This document shows, in pieces, positions 1-6,799 of a stretch of 9,506 nt of DNA. Within the stretch, counting starts at the first letter, position 1, and every line of letters begins with the position of its first letter. The translations under genes and the position numbers were made by a program. The notes beneath the pieces were generated by a model. The model had not been told where the DNA came from. It was given only the letters and a program-made list of their open reading frames with translations, and made no database searches. The DNA comes from an uncultured Mailhella sp. (lineage in GTDB: Bacteria > Desulfobacterota > Desulfovibrionia > Desulfovibrionales > Desulfovibrionaceae): the NCBI GenBank assembly GCA_948482415.1, contig CAOMFZ010000083.1:1-9506 (forward strand), in the 5' to 3' direction.

Positions 1-651
1 ATACAAAAAAATTTGGGCAAGGGACGCCCCAAGGCGCAGGCAGGCGAAAATAAGCGCGATCGTATTTTGGACAGTGCAATATTTTTATTTGCCAAGCATG
101 GGGTAAGCGAAACAACGGTTGCACAAATTGCGGAAAAATCTGGCGTTACGTCTGCCATGGTTCATTACTATTTCAGGAATTGGGAAGGGCTGCTCGATAC
201 AATCATGGCAGAACGTATTATGCCAAAGATTGAATATGTTTGGAATGGGATTGAAAATATCGTTTCTGTGCCTGAACTTTTGAAAATTTTTGTAGACAGG
301 CTTTTTACAGTCATGGAAGAAGAGCCGCTTTTCCCTGAATTATGGAACAGGGAAATATTTAATGTTGGAGGAAATTTTAGAGAACGGTTTGTAAAGCATT
401 ATCCTGTAGAAAAATTGCAGGCTGTTCTGCAAATTTTCATCCATGCACAGGAAGAGGGAAAAATTAATCCAGAATTACAAGCAGCCCATATTATTATTTC
501 TATTATTGGGCTTATCATATTCCCGCTTATTGCCCATGATTTATTGGCTTCTGTTCTGCAATTATCTGAAATAGAAAAGGAAACATACAAGAAACATGTT
601 TTAGCCCTGCTTGAGAATGGTTTGTATGTTTCAAAAGGAAATCAGCAATGA
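1..651 (+). CDS. TetR/AcrR-family transcriptional regulator (5' end outside the window)
   Basis: This is a DNA-binding regulator, probably the local repressor of the export operon that follows. The N-terminal part reads as a TetR domain: DRILDSAIFLFAKHG, then the helix-turn-helix TVAQIAEKSGVTSAMVHYYF and the usual tail WEGLLDTIM. The remaining 140 or so residues are helical and would form the ligand-binding and dimerisation domain, whose ligand cannot be read from sequence. The frame is open to the left edge. A TTG at 13 could serve as a start (212 residues), but nothing upstream of it looks like a ribosome site, so the true start probably lies left of the window. The stop overlaps the next gene's ATG (ATGA, 648-651), so the two are translationally coupled. 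E. coli CecR (YbiH), which sits next to ybhGFSR, is the closest known arrangement; orthology is inferred from gene order only. Confidence 0.9.
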   Translation: MQKNLGKGRPKAQAGENKRDRILDSAIFLFAKHGVSETTVAQIAEKSGVTSAMVHYYFRNWEGLLDTIMAERIMPKIEYVWNGIENIVSVPELLKIFVDRLFTVMEEEPLFPELWNREIFNVGGNFRERFVKHYPVEKLQAVLQIFIHAQEEGKINPELQAAHIIISIIGLIIFPLIAHDLLASVLQLSEIEKETYKKHVLALLENGLYVSKGNQQ

Positions 652-1595
652 AAAAATTTTTGCTTGCCCTTGTTTTTTTGCTTTGTTCAGCCTGCGGCAG
701 CGAAAAGGATATGTTTCAAGGCTATGTTGAGGGGGAATATTTGTATTTATCTTCTTCCCGCTCTGGGCGGCTTGAAAAACTGCATGTAGTAAAAGGTGAG
801 CAAATTCAAAAAGATATGCTTGTTTTTGAATTGGAAAATGAATCGGAAAAATATGCTTTGGCTCAAGCAAAAGGTGAAATGCAAAGCGCCCTGGCACAGC
901 TTAATGATATGAAAGTGGGCAAGCGTCCGGAAGAAATTGCCATGGCAACGGCAATGCTCAATCAGGCACGGGCAGAAGCGAAAAATGCCAATGTTCTTTT
1001 AAAGCGTAATCAGGAACTGGCAGCAAAAGGGGCAATTTCCAGGCAGGATTTGGATACCTTACGAGCCAATGCAAAAGCAGGCAATGAAAAAGTTTCAGAG
1101 CTTATGCACCAGGTGGAAGTGTATCAGCTGCCCAACCGTGAACAGCAGATAGAAGCCCAAAGTGCCCGTTATGAAGCCTCCAAAGCCATTGTTGCCCAAA
1201 GAGAATGGGATTTAGTCCAAAAACAGCTCTATTCTCCCAGTGCTGGTTTAGTCTATGATACACTGTATAACGAAGGGGAATGGGTGCAGGCGGGCAGTCC
1301 CGTAGTCTGGCTTTTATTACAGGATGAAATTAAAATACGTTTTTATGTTCCGGAAGAATTGTTATCAAAAGTGCAGTATGGGCAGAAAGTTTATGTGCAT
1401 GTTGACGGGGCGGATCAGAGCTATGCAGCAAAAATTAATTATATTTCTCCAAGCTGCGAGTATACACCGCCTGTGATTTACAGCAATGAAACCCGTTCAA
1501 AACTGGTCTATATGATCGAGGCAGTTCCAGAGGAACTGGAAGTCAGAAAATTACTGCATGCAGGGCAGCCTGTGAGTGTCAGCCTTTCCGAATAA
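648..1595 (+). CDS. HlyD/YbhG-type periplasmic adaptor, probable lipoprotein
   Basis: This is the membrane-fusion (adaptor) subunit of an ABC exporter, linking the inner-membrane pump to an outer-membrane channel that is not encoded here. The 315 residues start with KK and a hydrophobic stretch ending LLCSAC, so a lipoprotein signal peptide with acylated Cys16 is likely; Cys at -3 of the lipobox is unusual. A first half of a biotinyl/lipoyl fold (about 25-62, SGRLEKLHVVKGEQI) is followed by a long coiled-coil hairpin (about 64-185, rich in A, Q, E and K) and the second half of that fold (about 195-225, SPSAGLVYDTLYNEGEWVQAG). A beta-barrel region follows (about 227-275). An AAGGA site at 635-639 lies 8 bases before the ATG. 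The gene overlaps the TetR stop by 4 bases and ends just before the ATPase gene. Length and layout fit the YbhG/EmrA group. Confidence 0.88.
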   Translation: MKKFLLALVFLLCSACGSEKDMFQGYVEGEYLYLSSSRSGRLEKLHVVKGEQIQKDMLVFELENESEKYALAQAKGEMQSALAQLNDMKVGKRPEEIAMATAMLNQARAEAKNANVLLKRNQELAAKGAISRQDLDTLRANAKAGNEKVSELMHQVEVYQLPNREQQIEAQSARYEASKAIVAQREWDLVQKQLYSPSAGLVYDTLYNEGEWVQAGSPVVWLLLQDEIKIRFYVPEELLSKVQYGQKVYVHVDGADQSYAAKINYISPSCEYTPPVIYSNETRSKLVYMIEAVPEELEVRKLLHAGQPVSVSLSE

Positions 1596-1597
1596 GG
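1594..1597 (+). promoter_or_regulatory. Ribosome-binding site deciding the ATPase start
   Basis: AAGG overlaps the stop codon of the adaptor gene. It is 7 bases before the ATG at 1605 but 1 base before the ATG at 1599, which favours the downstream start. Confidence 0.5.
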
Positions 1598-1604
1598 TAT
1601 GCGT

Positions 1605-2543
1605 ATGTTCGCCGTTGATGTGCATGATTTAACTAAAACATTTGGCACAAAAAAAGTTGTGGATAATGTATCCCTTTGCGTGGAGCAGGGAGAAATCTAT
1701 GGCTTTCTTGGTCCCAATGGCAGCGGAAAAACAACCTGTATCCGGCTGATGTGCGGTTTGCTGACGCCTGATTCCGGCTATGGGACATGCCTTGGCTATG
1801 ATATTTTGAAGGAAAGCCAGAAAATCAAAGCAAAAGTGGGCTATATGACGCAGAAGTTTTCCTTTTGGGATGATTTAACCATACAGGAAAATTTGGAATT
1901 TATTGCACGGCTTTATGAAATGGACAATAAAAAAGCTCTGGTGGAAGAAACGCTGGTCAATTTGAATCTGCAAAACAGGGCGAAACAAATTACTGGCTCT
2001 CTTTCCGGCGGCTGGAAACAGCGCCTTGCCCTTGCTGCCTGCATGATGCACAAGCCAAAACTTCTTTTGCTTGATGAGCCAACCGCAGGCGTTGACCCCA
2101 CAGCCCGCCGTGATTTTTGGGATGAGCTCCATAAGCTTGCGGCAGAAGGGATTTCTGTTTTAGTCAGTACGCACTATATGGACGAGGCAGAGCGCTGTCA
2201 CAAACTTGCCTATATTTCCTATGGAAAACTTTTGGCATCAGGCACGGCAAAGGAAATTATTGCAGGGCAGAAGATATATACCGTTGCGGTAGCTGGGGAT
2301 AATCTTATTGCGTTAGCCGATCAGCTGAAAGAAATGCCGGAAATTGAACAGACTGTTGTTTTTGGCTCTTCTTTGCATGTGAGCAGCACGGATAAAAATA
2401 TGCTTTATAATACCGTGAAAAAAATGGCGAAAAATTGCCATGTGGAGCCCATGGAAACAAGCCTTGAAGATGTATTTATTTATATGATGAACAATTCCCA
2501 GGATAATTTTGGAGCGTCCCATGTTCAAAATGAACAAAAGTAA
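1605..2543 (+). CDS. ABC transporter ATP-binding protein (drug-export/ABC-2 type)
   Basis: This is the cytoplasmic ATPase that powers the exporter. Counted from the ATG at 1599, it has Walker A GPNGSGKTT (38-46), Q-loop Gln85 in GYMTQ, signature LSGGWKQR (135-142), Walker B LLLLDEP (155-161) and switch His192 in STHYMDEAE. All catalytic positions are intact. The C-terminal 90 or so residues form the accessory region common in ABC-2 exporter ATPases and end with the usual SLEDVFIYMM. Two ATGs are in frame, at 1599 and 1605. AAGG (1594-1597) is only 1 base from the first but 7 from the second, so I chose 1605 (312 residues). There is one nucleotide-binding domain, unlike E. coli YbhF, which has two fused. 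The 3' end overlaps the permease gene by 23 bases. Confidence 0.92.
   Translation: MFAVDVHDLTKTFGTKKVVDNVSLCVEQGEIYGFLGPNGSGKTTCIRLMCGLLTPDSGYGTCLGYDILKESQKIKAKVGYMTQKFSFWDDLTIQENLEFIARLYEMDNKKALVEETLVNLNLQNRAKQITGSLSGGWKQRLALAACMMHKPKLLLLDEPTAGVDPTARRDFWDELHKLAAEGISVLVSTHYMDEAERCHKLAYISYGKLLASGTAKEIIAGQKIYTVAVAGDNLIALADQLKEMPEIEQTVVFGSSLHVSSTDKNMLYNTVKKMAKNCHVEPMETSLEDVFIYMMNNSQDNFGASHVQNEQK
2511..2514 (+). promoter_or_regulatory. Ribosome-binding site deciding the permease start
   Basis: GGAG lies 6 bases before the ATG at 2521, inside the end of the ATPase gene. It rules against the in-frame TTG at 2509, which overlaps the site itself. Confidence 0.65.
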
Positions 2544-3669
2544 TTTTTTTTCTGTGTCGCGCTGGTGGGCTATTGTGGTCAAGGAATTTTTGCAATTAAA
2601 GCGTGACAGGCTGACCTTTGGCATGATTATTGGTATTCCCATTGTGCAGCTTTTGCTTTTTGGCTATGCGATTAATAATGATCCAAAACACTTGCCGACA
2701 GCCCTGGTCGTGGGTGAGCAAACACCTTTTACACGGAGTTTTGCCCAAAGCTTAAAAAATTCTGAATATTATGAATTGAAGAATACAGTAAATGAAGAAG
2801 AGGCAAAAAACGGGCTGTTAAAAGGGGATTTTCAATTTGTCATTTCTATCCCGGTTAATTTTTCGCAGGATGTTTTGCGGGGAAAGCAGCCGCAAATCCT
2901 GATTGAAGCGGACGCAACCGACCCCATGGCTGTTGGCGGGGCAGTGGGGGCTTTGGAAGGAATCATCCGTTCAGTTGTCCAAAAGGAGTTTAAAGGCAGC
3001 GCCAGTTTTTTATTGAACAATTTCAGACCGTTTTCTGTTATTGTGCATAAACTCTATAATCCGGAGGGCATAACTCATTATAATATTGTTCCGGTTCTTA
3101 TGGGGGTTGTGCTGACCATGACAACGGTTATGATGACTTCCCTTGCTGTGACCAGGGAGCGGGAGCGCGGAACAATGGAAAATATTCTGGCAATGCCGGT
3201 GAATCCCTTTGAAATAATGTCTGGCAAAATTGTTCCGTATATTTTTATTGCCCATATTCAGGTTGGCATTATCGCCTGTTTTGCACGCTTGCTTTTCCAT
3301 GTGCCGTTTTTTGGCGACGGGTTGGCGCTTTATTTTGCAACGGCTTTATTTATTATTGCCAATCTTTCCGTGGGGATTTTGATTTCATCTCTTGCCAAAA
3401 ATCAGCTGCAGTCCATGCAGATGACGATTTTTTATTTTTTGCCGAATATTATGCTGTCAGGATTCATGTTTCCTTTTGCCGGCATGCCCAAGTGGGCGCA
3501 GTGTATAGGAAATATTTTGCCGCTTACCTATTTCAACAGGGCTGTGCGCGGAGCGTTTTTAAAAGGCAGCGGCTGGGCAGAACTTATGCCCAATATTATT
3601 CCCCTGGCATTTTTCTGCTGCCTGGTTCTTTTTCTGGCAACGAAAATTTTTAAACGGACGCTGGATTAG
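2521..3669 (+). CDS. ABC-2 type transporter permease (YbhS/YbhR-like)
   Basis: This is the membrane-spanning subunit of the exporter, 382 residues from the ATG at 2521. A cytoplasmic amphipathic start (RWWAIVVKEFLQLKRDR) leads into membrane segment 1 (about 33-52). A large extracytoplasmic domain follows (about 53-185), then five more membrane segments (about 187-212, 236-258, 267-291, 300-322 and 353-373). The cytoplasmic stretch after segment 2, RERERGTMENILAMPVNPFE, and the late LPLTYFNRAVRGAFLKG are hallmark regions of this family. It overlaps the ATPase gene by 23 bases, so the two subunits are probably made in step. Only one permease gene is present, so the pump is probably a homodimer, whereas E. 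coli has the YbhS/YbhR pair. The stop overlaps the cbiB stop from the other strand. The substrate is unknown. Confidence 0.92.
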   Translation: MFKMNKSNFFSVSRWWAIVVKEFLQLKRDRLTFGMIIGIPIVQLLLFGYAINNDPKHLPTALVVGEQTPFTRSFAQSLKNSEYYELKNTVNEEEAKNGLLKGDFQFVISIPVNFSQDVLRGKQPQILIEADATDPMAVGGAVGALEGIIRSVVQKEFKGSASFLLNNFRPFSVIVHKLYNPEGITHYNIVPVLMGVVLTMTTVMMTSLAVTRERERGTMENILAMPVNPFEIMSGKIVPYIFIAHIQVGIIACFARLLFHVPFFGDGLALYFATALFIIANLSVGILISSLAKNQLQSMQMTIFYFLPNIMLSGFMFPFAGMPKWAQCIGNILPLTYFNRAVRGAFLKGSGWAELMPNIIPLAFFCCLVLFLATKIFKRTLD

Positions 3670-4676
3670 TTCACTAAAAATAAAAAAACAGTGCAGAAAA
3701 CAAGGCAAATAAAAATGCTGGCGTGGCAAATTTTTAATGCTGTTTCAAGGTGCGTTTGTGCCGCGTCAAGGCTTCCTTCTCCCAAGTAAGGGTAGTCACA
3801 GAAAAAATCACCGTAATAAACAGGTCCGGCGAGCTTGAGATTTAATGCCCCGGCGTACGGCGCTTCTGCCCATGCGGAATTGGGGCTTGCGTGTTTACTG
3901 CGGTATTTTTTGCCTATAACATATGCATTTTTATAGTTACATTCTTTAATGCACAGGCAGGCAAGAAGAATAAAATAAAAGCACAGCCGTGCAGGAAGAT
4001 AGTTCAGCATATCGTCAAAGCGGGCTGGAAATTTGCCAAAGTAAAAATATTTTTCATTTTTTTTTCCCCACATGGCGTCAAGGGTATTGATTATTCTGTG
4101 CAGAAGCGGAAAGAAAATTGCTCCCTCATGGGAAAAAAGCCAATATCCAAGGCTGAACCAGAAAAAACTGGCAATGGCGCTGTCAAGGGAATTTTCGGCA
4201 AGGCTTTCAATACTCGCACGGATGATGCCGTGTTCGTCCATTTTTTTTGTATTTCTGCCCACAATATACGAAAGTTTGATTTGTGCCTGCGGGATATTAT
4301 TTTGCATTAGTTCTTTTTGTACGGCTTCAACATGCTGGACTAAACTTTTAGGCGCAACGCAAAGGTAAAGCATGATACTTGCAAAAAGAAACGCAAAAAA
4401 ATCATAAAAATCAACAAAATAGTACAAACAATATTTTTTGAGAACACAAAAGGCAAGCAAAGGCAGTATGGCAAAAAACAGAATTAAAATACTTGTGCAG
4501 GCAATTCCATACAAAAATTGCCGGGAATGGCTTTGCTGTGAGGGAAGATTTTTTTGTTCCAGAAAAAGGGCAGTGTTCCCAAGCCAGCAGACAGGGTGGA
4601 ATTTTGCGGCTGGCTCACCAAAAATTGCGTCTAAAATATAGGCGGTTATGGGGATAAAAAGGACAATGTTTTCCAT
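3666..4676 (-). CDS. cbiB: Adenosylcobinamide-phosphate synthase CbiB (CobD)
   Basis: This integral membrane enzyme of cobalamin (vitamin B12) synthesis attaches the aminopropanol (phosphate) arm to adenosylcobyric acid, giving adenosylcobinamide (phosphate). The 336 residues carry the family's conserved blocks in order: LDAIFGEPAAKFHPVCWLG near the N-terminus, VGRNT (139-143), RASIESLAENSLDSAIASFF (from 153), NTLDAMWG (197-204), ARFDDMLNYLPARL (218-231) and KHASPNSAWAEAPYAGAL (251-268). Several hydrophobic segments lie between and at both ends. It is a little longer than typical CbiB proteins (about 310-320). The gene starts 10 bases after the merR stop, with only a weak purine-rich site (AAAGAAA) before the ATG, so cotranscription with merR is likely. 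No other cobalamin gene and no cobalamin riboswitch is visible nearby. Its stop overlaps the permease stop tail-to-tail by 4 bases. Confidence 0.95.
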   Translation of the reverse strand: MENIVLFIPITAYILDAIFGEPAAKFHPVCWLGNTALFLEQKNLPSQQSHSRQFLYGIACTSILILFFAILPLLAFCVLKKYCLYYFVDFYDFFAFLFASIMLYLCVAPKSLVQHVEAVQKELMQNNIPQAQIKLSYIVGRNTKKMDEHGIIRASIESLAENSLDSAIASFFWFSLGYWLFSHEGAIFFPLLHRIINTLDAMWGKKNEKYFYFGKFPARFDDMLNYLPARLCFYFILLACLCIKECNYKNAYVIGKKYRSKHASPNSAWAEAPYAGALNLKLAGPVYYGDFFCDYPYLGEGSLDAAQTHLETALKICHASIFICLVFCTVFLFLVN

Positions 4677-4686
4677 GTGTATTTCT

Positions 4687-5505
4687 TTAGCTTATTTTTA
4701 TTGCATACTTAATAATAAAAATATCATTATTGTCTCCAATAAGATAATTCATTTGGTCAAAAAGAAAAAGGTCGCTTTGCGGGATTAAATTTTGGTCTTT
4801 GAGGGAATGGAGGAAAGTATAATACGCTTGTTCATGGCTGTCTATTGTTCCCTTATGCAGGCAGCAGGCATAATATCCTTTTTTTATAATTCTTGTTTTA
4901 ATATGTACTTTCTCAATATTCCGTGAAAAGAGATAGTTAATTTTAAAAGCGTTTTTGATAACATTTTGTTTGGTTATTATTAAGCCATAAGGGGGAGCCG
5001 TATCGTTCCAGCCTTCTTTTAAATATTTGGCAAGAAATTCAGAATAGCAAGCAGCACAAGTGTTTAACTGTATAAAATTTTCCATTGCGACAGGAAATAA
5101 ATAAATGGTTTCTTTCTCTCGTTCTTCAAAAAAAAGTTTATCATATTCAATGGTTAATGCCTGATTTGCAAGTGTTGTCAGCGTTGAAAACATGGAAATG
5201 CGTTCTGCAATTTTTTGTTGTTCTTTTTTTAAATATTCTATGCGTTCATTAAGGGTATCAATGAGTTGAGCGGAGCTATAGTTCGTTAAAAAATCTTTTA
5301 TTTCATGAAGCGTACTTCCAGTTTCTTTTAAAATGGAGATTAAAGTATATTCAAAAAATTGTTTAATAGTATAATAGCGGTAGTTATTTTCTGCAGTATA
5401 ATAAGGTGTTAATATTTTCATTTTATCATAATGCAAAAGCGTATCTTTTGTGGTGTGGCATAATTTTGCAAATTCATTGATTTTAAAATATTTTTTATTT
5501 TTCAT
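4687..5505 (-). CDS. MerR-family regulator with probable GyrI-like effector-binding domain
   Basis: This is a transcription activator that probably senses a small molecule. Residues 6-75 form a MerR winged helix: KINEFAKLCHTTKDTLLHYD, the wing motif NNYRYYTIKQF (40-50), and a third helical part ending LHEIKDFL. A dimerising coiled coil covers about 79-120. The last 140 or so residues resemble the GyrI-like domain of BmrR/BltR-type drug sensors, with IIKKGYYACCLHKGTI at about 206-221 matching its core strand. Leu24 replaces the Arg of the usual TLRYY motif. There are cysteines in CAAC (150-153) and ACC (203-205), but no B12-binding signature. The gene is divergent from the MFS transporter, its likely target, and precedes cbiB by 10 bases. 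It is strikingly AT-rich. Its only GGAG (5518-5521) is 12 bases before the start, so translation initiation looks weak. Confidence 0.88.
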   Translation of the reverse strand: MKNKKYFKINEFAKLCHTTKDTLLHYDKMKILTPYYTAENNYRYYTIKQFFEYTLISILKETGSTLHEIKDFLTNYSSAQLIDTLNERIEYLKKEQQKIAERISMFSTLTTLANQALTIEYDKLFFEEREKETIYLFPVAMENFIQLNTCAACYSEFLAKYLKEGWNDTAPPYGLIITKQNVIKNAFKINYLFSRNIEKVHIKTRIIKKGYYACCLHKGTIDSHEQAYYTFLHSLKDQNLIPQSDLFLFDQMNYLIGDNNDIFIIKYAIKIS

Positions 5506-5513
5506 ATTTTATC

Positions 5514-5544
5514 TTGACTCCGGTGTTGCCCCATAGTTTATATT
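5514..5544 (+). promoter_or_regulatory. MerR-type promoter/operator for the MFS gene
   Basis: A -35 TTGACT (5514-5519) and a -10 TATATT (5539-5544) are separated by 19 bases. This long spacer is characteristic of promoters that MerR proteins activate by distorting the DNA. An imperfect dyad lies in and beside the spacer: ACTCCGGTG (5517-5525) against CCCCATAGT (5529-5537), matching at 6 of 9 positions. The promoter reads towards the transporter at 5599, with a predicted start near 5551. The facing merR gene is the obvious regulator. Confidence 0.6.
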
Positions 5545-5562
5545 TTAGGCAAGAAAAAGCAA
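5535..5562 (-). promoter_or_regulatory. Possible merR promoter, overlapping the divergent one
   Basis: Read on the - strand, TTGCTT (5557-5562) and TAAACT (5535-5540) are separated by 16 bases and point at merR. The -10 overlaps the -10 and right dyad arm of the + strand promoter, so MerR bound there would also affect its own gene. The AT-rich context makes chance matches easy. Confidence 0.3.
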
Positions 5563-5565
5563 CTG

Positions 5566-5581
5566 TTTTATTTAAATAAAA
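5566..5581. repeat. 16-base perfect palindrome made only of A and T
   Basis: TTTTATTTAAATAAAA is a perfect palindrome with eight pairs. It lies downstream of the predicted MFS transcription start and upstream of the possible merR promoter. Its core ATTTAAAT recurs at 5593-5600 over the MFS start codon. It could be a second regulator site or a weak hairpin in the leader. AT-only composition in an AT-rich spacer lowers its weight. Confidence 0.5.
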
Positions 5582-5598
5582 ATTATACGGAGATTTAA

Positions 5599-6747
5599 AT
5601 GAAATTGTCTGAATTTACGCTTGTTCGGTTGGCATGTGCGTATTTCTTTATTTGTCCAGGGATAACGTATGGACTTTTCACATCGCGCTTACCGGCTTTA
5701 AAAGCACAAACTGGTGCAAATGAGGCACAAATTGGGCTTATGCTTTTCTGTTTTGGCGGGGCTAGTTTAGTTAGTTTGTTTGCAAGTTCTTGGTTTCTCA
5801 AAAAATTGGGAAACAGGAATGTACTTCTTTATGGAACTGTCATTGTTCTTATTGCATTTATTTTAATGGGGTTTGCTTCTCATCCGTATCTTTTGGGATT
5901 ATGTGCAATTCCAGCAGGGTTAGGCACAGGTTTTGTTGATGTTTCCATGAATACGCAGGGTGTGCAGATTGAAAAAAAATATACCGCTTCCTGTATGGCG
6001 TTTATGCATGCTTCTTATAGTTTTGGCGGAGTGATTGGGGCATTGTCAGGTTCGATATTTGCTGGTTTGGGTTATGGCTTTTTACCTAATGTATTGGTCA
6101 TGCTTGGAATATATTTTCTCTTTCTTTTTAAGGCACATCAATATTTATTGTCTGAAACGTTTGAAGCAAAAGAAAAAGAAGAAACAGCGGTTAAAACATT
6201 TATTCCTCTTTTTGTTGTTTTTTGCGGAATATTAGTTATGCTTTCCAATGCGAGTGAAGGAGGAATTGGAGAATGGGGAAGTTTGTTTATGCATGATATT
6301 AAAGGGGCGTCAGAACAAGCTGCCGCTCTTGTGTATGCAGGTTTTTCCATTACAGCAATGTTCAGCCGTTTTTTTGGAGACAGAATGCGGGAACATTTCG
6401 GAGATATGAAACTTTGTACCTTTGGAACAATGACTGCGGTGATCGGTTTGTCTATGGCAATCTTTTTGCAGGAAACAATCTTTGCTGTGTTTGGTTTCGC
6501 TCTTATGGGAATGGGGCTTTCACCTCTTGCTCCTGTTTTATTCAGCCAGGCAGGAAAGTATCCCAATGTGAATACAGCTAAAGCGTGTGCAGCCGTATCC
6601 ATTTTTGCATACAGCGGACTTTTATTTTTTCCGCCTTTTTTAGGCTTTATTGCCTATGGGTATGGTTTGGATAAAACAATGTTTGTTGTTCTTGCCATGT
6701 GTATTCTGCTGTGTTTTGGTATTATTGCTTTGGGAAAGAAAAAATAA
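5599..6747 (+). CDS. MFS transporter, YbjJ-like
   Basis: This is an inner-membrane major facilitator, 382 residues, with about twelve hydrophobic segments split by a charged central loop (about 178-190, EAKEKEETAVK). The N-terminal half has SRLPALKAQTGANEAQIGLM after segment 1, a GLGTGFVDVSMNTQGV block (107-122) and SCMAFMHASYSFGGVIGA (131-148). The C-terminal half has EGGIGEWGSLF (210-220) and SRFFGDRMREHFG (236-248). This pattern matches the YbjJ branch of the MFS, near the FucP-like sugar transporters, and is not that of a classic 12- or 14-segment drug pump. The substrate is unknown. GGAG at 5589-5592 sits 6 bases before the ATG. A divergent MerR regulator and a MerR-type promoter indicate inducible expression, possibly as an efflux response, but that is inference from context. 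Confidence 0.9.
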   Translation: MKLSEFTLVRLACAYFFICPGITYGLFTSRLPALKAQTGANEAQIGLMLFCFGGASLVSLFASSWFLKKLGNRNVLLYGTVIVLIAFILMGFASHPYLLGLCAIPAGLGTGFVDVSMNTQGVQIEKKYTASCMAFMHASYSFGGVIGALSGSIFAGLGYGFLPNVLVMLGIYFLFLFKAHQYLLSETFEAKEKEETAVKTFIPLFVVFCGILVMLSNASEGGIGEWGSLFMHDIKGASEQAAALVYAGFSITAMFSRFFGDRMREHFGDMKLCTFGTMTAVIGLSMAIFLQETIFAVFGFALMGMGLSPLAPVLFSQAGKYPNVNTAKACAAVSIFAYSGLLFFPPFLGFIAYGYGLDKTMFVVLAMCILLCFGIIALGKKK

Positions 6748-6759
6748 GGAAATTTTCCT
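6747..6759. repeat. Short palindrome just after the MFS stop
   Basis: AGGAAA-T-TTTCCT has six perfectly matched pairs around one base and begins at the last base of the stop codon. It is too short, and lacks the GC-rich stem and T-tract, to call as an intrinsic terminator. It may be a protein site or chance. No better terminator lies between the MFS gene and uvrB. Confidence 0.3.
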
Positions 6760-6770
6760 AAATTAAAAAC

Positions 6771-6799
6771 TTGCCATGCAGCATATTATACGAGATACT
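6771..6799 (+). promoter_or_regulatory. Candidate uvrB-ligA promoter
   Basis: TTGCCA (6771-6776) and GATACT (6794-6799) are separated by 17 bases. The start would fall near 6806, leaving an unusually short leader that just includes GGAG (6807-6810). The AT-rich TATTATAC at 6784-6791 is an alternative -10 but has no good -35. No recognisable LexA operator is seen. Confidence 0.35.

Noticed and set aside
2509..2520. TTG at 2509 as the permease start
   Set aside because: The TTG overlaps the GGAG ribosome site, which is ideally placed 6 bases before the ATG at 2521.
3891..4310. A 139-codon + strand open frame inside cbiB
   Set aside because: It is antisense to the conserved CbiB blocks and its composition mirrors that gene; no ribosome site was seen.
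4677..4686. A cobalamin riboswitch before cbiB
   Set aside because: Only 10 bases separate cbiB from merR, too short for one, and no B12-box-like sequence was recognised upstream within merR.
6747..6759. An intrinsic terminator after the MFS gene
   Set aside because: The palindrome has only six AT-rich pairs, almost no loop and no following T-tract.
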